From Porites lobata (lineage: Eukaryota > Cnidaria > Anthozoa > Scleractinia > Poritidae): a stretch of 64,000 nucleotides of DNA. The stretch's first letter is position 1; each line of letters begins with the position of its first letter. Positions 35,501 to 47,100 of this stretch are shown here, piece after piece. Where the stretch lies: the NCBI GenBank assembly GCA_942486035.1, contig CALNXK010000035.1, positions 2,292,501 through 2,356,500 on the forward strand, written 5' to 3'. The position numbers and the translations under genes are program-made. The notes below the pieces were generated by a model. The model worked only from the letters and a program-made list of their open reading frames with translations. It did no database searches and had not been told where the DNA came from.

Positions 35501-38500
35501 AGATTATTTGAGGATGGGGGTCTACAGTGAGAAGAAATTGAATGTGTAAAAATGATGTAATTCTAGTCCATAGCCCAATCTGGTTCGGTCTGTAGAACCT
35601 TAACCACAAATTAAAGTTTATTTCCCTTAATTATTTATCTCCCCTTTGATCCCTTGCAAGCCTTTCTATGACACTTTACACAGACTGTATTACATGTCCT
35701 ACATGTACATGCATATCTTTATTTAGGTTATGTAAATCTTTAAACCCTCTTGAAAGAATATATTGGCTATTCACTGCAGTTAAATTTACTTGAATTTTTC
35801 TTGACAGAGTATATACTTGGCTTGCCACTTGAACACACAGGAGTCTACCCAAGTGTGAGCATAGATGGGCCCAGTCATAGCATCCAGTATGCTGTGACAC
35901 TTGTGCTCTCATCACATAAACCAAGGTACAAAGTTCGCCTAATCTAATGTAATAGTCTGAGTATGCTTAATATTCTCATTGTGCACACAATATACTGACA
36001 TCGTCAGACTTGTAGTACCTTATAACTCAAGCAGATAGATCATCTCCCAAAATCTTGTCAGTCATCTTGGAAATTGAAAGCTGAGCCCAGCAGCTATTAA
36101 AAACAATATTCTTCATTGGTTCAAGTCATTAGTTCACTTCCAGTAAATTTAAGAGGGGATTAGTAAGGGGTAAATAGGGAGTCAGCTGCCTGGCGGATCA
36201 ATGTTTTGTCAGAACCCTGTTTTTGTAGTTTTTAGTAAAACCAACTTTTCCCTGGCAGATACACTTAGTTACCATTAAAAGTGAGAATTCCTGTAATCTC
36301 CAGGCTCCATTTTGATTATCTGAAGAAATCATTGTTAATTTTAAATAACTTTCCCTTCTGTTTTTTTTCTTTTTCAGATTTATGGATGAACTTAGGGATC
36401 GACTGAAGATAGAATTTCCGCTACAGGCTTCTCCAATAGAAAAAGGCAACAGAGATGATGTTGTGCATATATATTACAAGGTATGGTGGGTCTCAGAACT
36501 GTCCGGCCTGACAAGTTATCTGCAAACTCCTTGTATTTAATTTTCCACCCAAGATTTCCATCAATTTTAAACATCAAGTCTTCCTTGTCTTTTTCTTTGC
36601 AGGGCGAAGACAGAGAATTCATAGAACTCCTACCCCTTTGTGTGACATACTTCATAGTATTTCTTTACTTAGCCTTCTCTGTAGGTACGTTTTGTTTGGA
36701 ACCAATAATCTAGTTCAAAGGGAATATGTTCACCTCTTAATATTACGGACCTTAAGCAAGGAGGAGGAGGAGGACGACGACAGTGAAAACGTTTGTAAAA
36801 AAATTAATTACGTAATCGCGTCTATTTGGACCTGCTCAATATGTCAAATGCAGGCGACTTGTCCTACGATTTTATTCAGGTTCAAAACAAGGAACGAAAA
36901 TTCGTCGTCGTATGTCCACGTCCTCCATAAAACGTCAAATTAGGAGGTTTCATGTCGTAGTCGTGCAGTGGACGACAAAGAAATGTACTAAGAAGAGTGA
37001 TGCACGTGCAGAGCTGTTGTTTTGACCATTAAACCTATTGTTTTTTTTAAGTCGTCTTTGTGGTCGTCGTCGTAGTTGCTTAAGCTCCCAATTGAAAGTC
37101 CGTAGGGTCTGTTTGAAGTGCTGTAACTGATTGCTCAGCAATGTTTTCACTCGCCGTTGTACTCGTTAGTCCATAATTTTAGCTAGTCTGCAGTTACATA
37201 ATTGTAAGAGACCCAGATTACCTTTAATATAGAAAACCTGCCAACAATTGGTATACCAGTGGACTACTGTCAACTGCTGCTTATTCTAAGCCTTGGCCTT
37301 ATACATGGGGGGGGGAGGCTTATAACCAGAACAGAAAAATGCTACAATGTTGATCAAAATCGATTTTGCATTTACTGGTTTTAAAAAATTAAGCTTAAAA
37401 ACTTGCAACATAATCAAATTCATTTCAACATATTTGGAACAGAAGCTAGATGGGGGGCTTATATCTGTGGGAAGGGACTTACCATTTAATGTATTTTGTT
37501 GTTTACAGGTAAAAGAGCCTATATCTGGGGGGTGTTATAAGCAGCAGTTTACGTTATAACTTGTATCTAATATAACATTGCTGTGTTCTGTAACTTTACA
37601 GCAAAGATAGAGATGGTAAAGAGTAAATGGGGTCTAGCATTTAGTGCTGTCATCTCAGTGATTGCTTCGTTGATAATGGCCTCAGGATTGTGTTCCTTCT
37701 TTGGACTTGTAACCACACTAGACAGCAGGTGAAAATTTTAAAGTATTAATGTTTTGGTCTTGCTAAAAAATAATGCCCTTGATATCCAGTTAACTTCCGT
37801 TTTTTTATTTTCTTCATCTAACAAGGATGGGTGACAGTTTCTCTTTGAGCAGGGCTTAAGCACAAATCTGGTGAAATCTTTATTGCCGGTGTTGTTATTG
37901 TTGTTGTTATTATTATTGTTACTAAACTATTTTTATTTAATTATTATTATTATTTGTTTCTCCATAATTACAATCTCTAACACATTTCAACGGATCCCTG
38001 TTATTCGAACACGTTGCGGAAGACATTTTTGTCTTGCTGTTGCATTAAAGTTGTCCATGATGTTAGCGATGACTTCATACATTTTGTAGGGTCTGCTGTC
38101 CATTGCACCCAAGTTAGGAAAGATTCAAGTTTCATTAACCATCCCCTGAGGGTCCACAGCGCATTTGGTGGCAGTGGTATGTTCCGCTATTGATATTTTA
38201 ATAATGCTTTGTTTCAACAGTGAGGTCTTTCCTTACCTTGTGATTGTTGTTGGTGTGGAAACATTCTGGTAATTACAAAGTCTGTGGTGTCCACACCAGT
38301 GGACCTTGAAGTCAAGATAAGAGTTGCTCAAGGTATAAATGACTAACTTGCTTAAGACTGTCACGCTTTTTCAGTACCACTTATATGAAATGGTCTTACT
38401 TATTGCATGAATTATGTCGTAGGGTTAAGCAAGGAAGGCTGGTATATTTTCAAGAACTTGTGTACGGAAATAGCAGTCTTGTTATCTGGTTACTTTACTT

Positions 38501-41500
38501 TTGTTCCTGCAGTTCAGGTAAGTTCTTTTAAATTGTTTTAAAATGTACTTGTTTTGGCTGCTAATAATTCCCCAATATCTTTTTTTGGGGGGGTCTATTT
38601 TTTTTTCTTTTTTAATGACGACAAAATATCAACATTATTAAACAGCCATAGAAAAAATATATAAATAAGTAACAAAACTAATTACAGCCTTTACACACAA
38701 AAAGTAAATTTTTTATAAACAAATAAAAAATAAATAACAATTAAACAAAAGTACTGAAGGATGAAAGCCTGTCAGTTGCTCCACATATTTATGCTGGATT
38801 GTACAAATCAAAAACTGATGGAGAAACTGAGCCAGCATCCAATTACTCGCGTTGATCGGTTCTTAACTAGAGGCGTAGGGTTCAAGCACTCCACTAAACG
38901 TCGCTGGTTTATTGAGACGGACAGCAAAACCCAAAGCACACTAGGGGCCTGTTTACGGGGAGATCGGGGACCCAGATAAGTGAGGTAACATGTGGCAGGA
39001 CACCTCATCTATCATGTAAATGTGATCAATTTTGAATAAGAGATTATATGGACAGGCGGGTTACCTCACTTACCTGAGGTCCCCCACCTCCATGTAAACA
39101 GGCCCTAAGAAGTTCTAAGCTGTGTCCTATTTAGGATGTCAAGTATGCTAATTTCCAAGACTCTTATTATGTGAAGGGAAACGAAAGCCTCTAAAAAAGG
39201 CAAACAACGATTGTCAATGGTATTTCAACTCTCGGCTGCTTGTGACCTGTTAAACTTAAAAAAAAAAATTTATATCCAAGGTCCAGAGACTACAGCGATT
39301 TTCGCGATAGTTCAAAGAAATTCCAATATCATATAAGTGAAAAAAGGCTAAAAGCTCAGAGAAAACATGGTTGTGAATTGTTATCGATGATCGGTATAAT
39401 GATCGACATATGGCTCGCTTCATGAACAATATCACTAACTGTGTCACACCCTTCCAACATGTAGGCTGAATTTTATTGATTATTCTTTTGCATGTCGTCC
39501 TTTTATAATCATACTTTAAGTTTTGGGTAGGGCTTTCATTCAAACCTATCGGTACAGGCTATTAAACTACTAGCTTTTCAGAGGAAAATTCTGTGCACAT
39601 TAGATTATGCAATGTGAAGTGACTTTTTCTTTCTTACATTAAGGTGCTCATTTGTGACCGGGAAAAACAGCTTTATACTCAGATTGTATTGTTATGTGCA
39701 ATATCAACATGCCTTCCTATAAGCTTGTACTGATAACTCTGCGATCAGTGAGTACAACTGCCGCGCACGCAGCGCGTCCGATCAACGGGTCGACAGTTAA
39801 TTGAGGTCGTACTGCGGCGAAGACCCTAGCACTTAACGAGAAAGTAATTTCACTTGGCAAATGTCAGTAACGTTTGTGGTTTCGTGCTGAATGAAGATTA
39901 TTGTACGATAAAATTAGTTTTTTGCCACATACAGCGCTTCTCAAGAAAAGTGGAATGGTTCCCTAGTATCCTCGCAGCAGAATGATCTATTTATTTTAAT
40001 TAGTCCAAGATTAAAAGCTATTTTTAGTCTTTCTGACGATGCCATAAACGTGTTGTTGAGCTATTTTGAAAGAAGAGCTCATTTTTCAGTGGTTTGAGCG
40101 TATGTATCTTTGTGGCTTTGTATGTTCGGATGTCTGTTGCAGGGGCCAATAAGGGTGAAGGTACTATGAGTTGAGGCCTAGGAACCAATAAGATTTTGGC
40201 ATCTAACTGATGACATTCCTTGAGGTCAAGTAAGGCCATTTTGAGACCGCCATCTGATTCTTCACATCCATCATTTTTTGGTCTTTTATTACGGCTAAAG
40301 GTGTTTAGAAGCACGACATTGAAATATCTTTTTTATTCAAACGGTGACTACAGTGATGCAGCTGTTTAAGGGTCCATACTTTAGTGTGGATGCTGCTTCA
40401 AGACATTTCTGACCTAGTTCGGCTATCGCGAACGGTGTAACGCACGTATTTCACCATTTATGAGTTCCGTTTCACCTGCTTCAAAGTAGTGCGTAAAAGA
40501 TCATATATTTTTCAAAGTTCTTCCAATGAAATAATAATTGAAATTTAGATATGGACTTCTATTCAGGAGTATGCGGCCTATAAATTGTGGTTTTAGTAGT
40601 TTGAAGGGCAAGGCGAATATTGTTAATCCTATAAACAAGATTTATTCTATCCCTTACAAAGTTCAACAGACCTTTTTCGTATCTGAAAAAAAAAACATGA
40701 ATTAGGTGAACAACATAAAACGTGCTTGGTGCTGAAGAGCCATTATAGTTATTGAAGCGTATTTTATTTAGTAAATATGCGTAACTTAAGTAGAAACAGT
40801 AGGGTCAGGGAATCAAACTGGAAGAAGCTAGTTGTCAAAAAGAGCTCAGGAATGTCCCAAAGTTCTCTTTTTTTGGGACAAGATTGGGCACGCAAAGTCC
40901 GTGGGTCTTCGGCCTGAATCGGCTATTTGACGAAGTGAGAGCCGAATTACTTCGGGATATCTCGAGATCACTTCGAGTTCTTTGATTTATTATATAATTT
41001 ATTCGAGTGTTAGAACCGGCTTTCGTGTGACCCGTCACACTTCGACGCAAGGTAATTTGAGATGTGAAAAATAGCCATAAGTTATGCACGAGGTACGGGA
41101 AAAGATTCGGCACGTATTGGTAAGTTTGTTACTGGTCGGCTTGTTTTGGGTATTTGACGTAGTGACACCGAAATGAGTTGGAGATATCGCGAAATCACTT
41201 CTAGTTTTCTCGGCTTCAATAAACATTTGAGGCGGAGCTCAAAGTATTAAAGGATTTGCGACGCCGAAGAATGTCGTAAACTTGCAGTTTGCTTCCGAAG
41301 TGAGGCCGGAAGTTGTTCGAGATATCTCGAAATCAGTTTTAAGAAAGTCGAGATTACACAACTGAGTTACATGCCTTCCTGGAAAACATTTTGGGGACAG
41401 AAATGTGTAGTAAAGTTTGAGAGTGAACGGGGATTTCGATTACTGGAGATTATTGCAGCAAGAGTGATTCGAAACGGTACGATCGTTTGCGCACAGGTGG

Positions 41501-44022
41501 CCCAAGCGTAATATGAGAGTTTGTATGGGAAATAAAGAGTTTGAAACTTAGATGAAATAAATGAACTAAAAGCGGTAAAAGTTATCATTAAAGTGTAAAT
41601 ATTGCTACCTGGTGTCGTTGTCTTTGTTTTTACGAAGTTTCAGCGCGATTTTACATCATCTGACCTGACATCATCTGTCTCTTGTTATTACACTGTCAGG
41701 TCAGATGATGTACAAGTACTCAAATCGCGCTGAAACTTCGTAAAAAACAAAGACAACGACACCAGGTAGCAATATTTACACTTTATTGATAACTTTTACC
41801 GCTTTTAGTTAATTTATTTCATCTAAGTTTCAAACTCTTTATTTCCCATACAAACTCTCATATTACGCTTGGGCCACCTGTGATTTGCGTTGCGTGTAGA
41901 CGGAGGGATTCGGAAAGCGATAGATTGTCAACAAGGAGAAGCAAACTGAAGTTACCGTGGTTTCGTGACCGTTCTGATAAGCATTTTTATCATTGTTCTT
42001 CTGTTAGTTTTGTTTGGAAGAGCAGGTGTTTTCATGGTTGTTTTTGTATTGTGTATTATTGCTTTTCATAAATCTTATGTTGCGATGTTGTGGAGGTTGT
42101 GCATTTTCAGCAAGTTTTGTAAGGGAGTGTACTGATGTTAGTTACGTTGCTGTACATAAAGGTGTTTTTGCGCAACTTATTTATGACAGAAATTATAGTC
42201 GAAACGTAGTCATGCATCTAGCAGACTTCCGGTGAAGAAGTTAAGACGTGTGTTACTCAAAGGAGAAAAGTAAGGGTATTTGTACGAAAGGGTATCCGGA
42301 AGAAATATCATTTCTTACTATTCCTCCGCATTTACAATTAATTCCACAACCACGACGCCGAAGTGTGCGATCCCGTTGCGCGTTGTTACATATTGTTTTG
42401 TTAAGTGGAAGTAACATGATGTGAGTAGAAATATACTTCGGCAGTTTGATAATTTTCTTGTAGGGAAATAAATGTTAGGCTATCAACGTTTACGTTGCAT
42501 GAAGCATAATTCAATTGTTGATATTGTAAAGCCGAGGTGATTTCTTAAAATAGTTTGCGCAAATTTTCTTGTAACCAATTTGGGTAATGATTCATGATAA
42601 CTGTCACGAATATAGAGACATTCCATACCCACTTTGCCCACTTCAGTTACGGTAGCTACTGTAGTTGCTCTAGTTACAGTAGTTGGTGTTGTTAGTGTAG
42701 TTGGTGTAGTAGCTGTATGGTTGGTGTAGTATGTGTAGTTGGTGTAGTTACTGTAGTTGTTGTAGTTGGTGTAGTTGGTGTAGTTACTGTTGTTGCTGTA
42801 GTTGGTGTAGTAACTGTAGTAGGTGTAGTTACTGTAGTTGGTGTAGTATGTGTACTTGGTGTAGTTACTGTATTTGGTATAGTTGCTGTAGTTGCTGTAG
42901 TTACTGTAGTTGGTGTAGTATGTGTAGTTGCTGTAGTAGGTGTAGTTGGTGTAGTTGTTGTAGTTGCTATAGTTACTGTAGTTGGTGTAGTATGTGTAGC
43001 ATTTGTAGTTGGTGTAGTTACTGTAGTTGGTGTAGTTGGTGTGTTGTTAAACGTAACACATTTGATGGATTAAACAGAGAAACTACACACGTTTCAGAGA
43101 CTTATGTCTTTCTGGGGTGGGAATGGAGCGGGGGCGGGGGCAGAATTTGCATGAACGAAAGAAAATATAATTACTGTATAACAAAATATAACTTTTTTCA
43201 TAATGGTACTGTTTGCTTGTATATCAAGTATAATGAGCAATGTTTTCGGCCCTAATTTTTTCCCCTGGATTCTTTCCTTGTTATCATTTTTATTCGTCTG
43301 AATAAATAAGGTTTCTTGGCGATGTTTTTGCAAGTATACAAGTATTTTAACACCAAGAGACGAAGTCTGCTTTGAGCTGAATTTGACATTTGCAATGGAA
43401 GTCTTCGAACGCGTTAAATAAAATTTGTTTGTTTGAAAGTTTTATGCATTCCTTATGGTATTCATTAAACCACCCAAAATTTTTGGAAAAGCATTTCTTT
43501 GACTATTAACAATATATCAAAGTGTGTTCAATTGAATCTGGATTGAGACAGAAAGGATACTTGTCATCAGAGGCTAATTTGTATTTCAGCAGTTCTTTCT
43601 TGGTCGTAATTCTATGAATAACCTTAAAAGAGAATTGTCTGAGCTTATTACCTTAATATCTTAGGAATAGTGAGACCAGTCATCCAATTAATAAGAACTC
43701 CGCACTTGAGGAGATTTACAGGCACAGAAAAGAATTGGGCTTTTATGAATTAAATATTCATGATGAAGTTTAAGTGTAAGTTGACTGTTGGTTACAGGGA
43801 ATAAACACCTTACCGTAGCTATATCATTTAGAGACTCTCCTGACAGTACCATCTACCACGGTCCACCTCTGCCTGATATACAATATAATACTCAAAAGTT
43901 TATCGCAATAATAAGTCAAGGGTGGATCCCAATTGAGGACTCGCGAGATTTTTAGAAACCCCCATGTTCTGTTTTTTTTTTTTTCTGCCAATCAAACGCA
44001 TTGTACGTGTAGTGGTTGGTTA

Positions 44023-44053
<31 letters not shown>

Positions 44054-44054
44054 C

Positions 44055-44085
<31 letters not shown>

Positions 44086-44107
44086 ATGGCCTATTGACTC
44101 AGAGGCC

Positions 44108-44148
<41 letters not shown>

Positions 44149-47100
44149 GTTGGTCAAAAATATCGAGAATAAAAAACTTTTAGCTTGTTAAAGCTAGACT
44201 TTAATCCCTTTTAGCCGCCAAAAAGCCGGCGCTTTTCGCCACTAGTAGGCTATAACATATAGCCTGGTAGTAGCTCAACCAATCATAATAGACCACTAGT
44301 TGGATTTTACTAAAAGAAAAGATACACATCTCTAACTTCACTAGATACTTTTGCAGGAATGAAAATGGAAGGGATTTCTTAACAACCTGCTTTTCGATGT
44401 TATTCATTTTATGCAGGAGTTTTGCCTTTTTGCTATGGTTTGTCTGTTGTCTGACTTCTTCCTTCAAATGGTGCTGTTTGTCACGGTTCTTTCTATTGAC
44501 ATAAGAAGAATGGAGGTAAATTACTCAGCTGAATTTAAGAAGTGATTTCACCTTAAGTGGTTACCGGTGTCTTCGAAAGGTTTTTTCTCTCGGTTGAAAC
44601 CTGGGTTTTCGCCGACGTCAATTGCGTGTTCCCATGATTTTTTTTTCCGGCCGTTGCTTAACTGTCAATCGTCATGATAAGGTTTTGAATTCTCTTCGAT
44701 AGAGTGACGAAAGATACGAAGTTCTGAAGCTGAAAAATCCACTTTCACTCAATATTCACTTTTTGAAAAGAGTTCGTCATTTCAGAGGACAAATTTTCTT
44801 TGCTGATTCCTTAGCAGACCGCTCACGGTTCCCGTATTTTCGTACAGCCGTATAATCTTTCCAACATGAAAAATTTGCCTACAGATAGTGTTTCGTCTAT
44901 TTTAGTCAGCTGGACACCAATAATCCTTAGTCTCTGCAAAATTGGAAACGCCTTCATATTTTCCGCCAAAAAAAGGGGCATGCAGTTGAATACGTTATTT
45001 CACGTATGATGACGTCATAGCCGAAATGCCCCGCATCAATAGGTTATACACACGATTTTCCTACATGGTTTACTTCACTTCGATGTACGCTCTCCGCTTA
45101 AGCGTTAGTCAACTTCAGCTATACGTATGCAATTTCGCATTCTGATTGAAAGTGACCGATGCAGATGTGAGTTACTAGCTTCTATATTAAAAATATTTGC
45201 TTTTGTATTTGAATGATGACAATGGTGGGTGGGAAAGGAAATGACAGGGCTAGGACGACGCATGGAAGACCTTGCGAGCGAAAAACAAAGAGGAACAGGT
45301 TTTAAAGGGGTGATGTTGTTTTGCTAAAGGTTTTTCCATTATTCATCATTAGCTTTCAGATCTTCAACGACTACAACACGTTTCAAGGCAAAGGAGTGGC
45401 TCGGCCGACTCACAAGGTTGGTGACACAAGTGCTCTTTTCCTACTCTTAGTTAAGAGATCTTATTAACAGGAAATAACTACAGTACAAACCTCGTTTTTA
45501 AGAACCTGTTAGGCTAAAATTGGCCAGTTAGGCCCTCTCTATACAAGAACCTGCGGACCCTAAAATTTGAACAGGTTCCTATTTCCTACAATCTATTAAA
45601 ATTCTGTGCATTTGGGCAAAATCGGCAAATAAGGTAAGTCAACGTTCAGGATCCTCTTTGAAGACACACAGTAGGTGCCTTATTACTCCAACTGCAATTG
45701 TAATGGTAAAAAGGTTTTACCTAATGAATGAACTGAATACCACTAAATACATTTAGCTACAATGTATTTTTCTTCAAAAAATAAGAACCTATTTAAGAAA
45801 CTAAATAGCGCTAGCCTAAACTTGTGTTAATAACTATTTATTTAAGAACCTTTTTAGGCTAACTTTGAGAAATACGGGTTCTTAGTATGTTATTATGTCA
45901 ACAGAATTTTAAATTTACCCTGTAACAAGTACATGTAGAAATTATGATATTAGATATTATGAAAACGTTTTTTTTTTCCAACCAGGGACAGCTTCTAAGT
46001 TACTTCAAACTCCAACATCACCAGTTCCCAGTCCCCCTCATTCTCCTGAACCAGTTCAGTTCTTTGGCTTGTTACCACCTCTGCCATTATCGTCACTGAC
46101 TGCTCAAAGCACGCCCTCAAGAGAGTGCCCTGTCTTGCCAAGGAAGCTACCCAAGAGGCTTAATATTGCTTATTTTTGGGCAAGAACAAGGATTGTTCAG
46201 AAGGCCTGTATGGTGAGTGCAATTTTTCAGTTGTTGGTGGGAATATGTCCAAGGATTCCATCCACATAATTATTTCCAAAGCAAAACAAGCAGCCTATTA
46301 AAGACGTATTCGTTGACCAGCAAAGGCTTCAATTCCAAAAAAAGAAGAACCGCGCTTTTTTAGTTTCAATTCAAATCTGCAAAAGTGTTCATTGTTAAGG
46401 TTTTGCAGTTTAGTATTCCTCAGTAGCCCTAATCGTTGGATCGATGGTCATGTTTTGAATGTGCTTGAAAAGCCAATATTGCACCCAGAACGAGAAGAAG
46501 TCATTTTCTTCAGTCTTTATAATCGACAGTTATTTTTCGTTAATAAGGTAAAGTCAAGAAAACAGAAGAAGCTGTAACTGAATTTATTGTGCAAAACATT
46601 TTTTTTTCTCTGCAAGTGCCAAACAAACTATAACGTAGGTTTGCAGCCACCATATTTTGTTTCAATTTTCAGATCGGTTTTGTCATATATTTTATGTATA
46701 TCCTGAGTTGTCCGAGCTCACAGTCAGGGGAAACGTCCAAACAATGGGCAAACTTGGAAACATCAGTTTCACATTCGACAATGGACAACTCAAGCTTTCA
46801 ATATGGAGATAGCAAAATCAAGCTACCGCAAGAGGAGATAGAAATGAACGCGGAGCTTAAAGAAAAAGCAACGAGACGGAAAAGAGAGTTTCTCAAGAAA
46901 CCCACGTCTGTTGAGTTTTGGAATGGTCTTTATCAAAGATATTGGCCTGACGTGCTGAATTACTACAATATCAGTCTCCTTGGCAGGTAAATTAATGTCA
47001 GTTAATTTTAATTAGCAAGTCCATTTCAAAAATGTTTACGTCGTCTAGGCCACCAATTCCACGAGAAGATCGAAGTATTTACAGACGACTAAATAAAAAG

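Larger units (their letters stand above)
40055..42590 (+). repeat. Repeat family R, copy 2, split by a 1.55-kb insertion
   Basis: The left part (40055-40837) and right part (42388-42590) together match copy 1 at 31855-34375. The foldback site (about 40090) is empty here. In between lies DNA of family S plus a large palindrome. Confidence 0.65.

Noticed and set aside
42717..43255. Val/Gly-rich and Cys/Ser-rich plus-strand ORFs
   Set aside because: Produced by the 9-bp minisatellite; no unique coding sequence.
46392..46577. Open stretch in SCAP intron 14 ending at AAG|GTAAAG, a possible extra SCAP exon
   Set aside because: No AG acceptor puts it in frame with exon 14 (the nearest gives an immediate stop), and it would split TM7. 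Exon 14 joins exon 15 directly in phase and matches the family.
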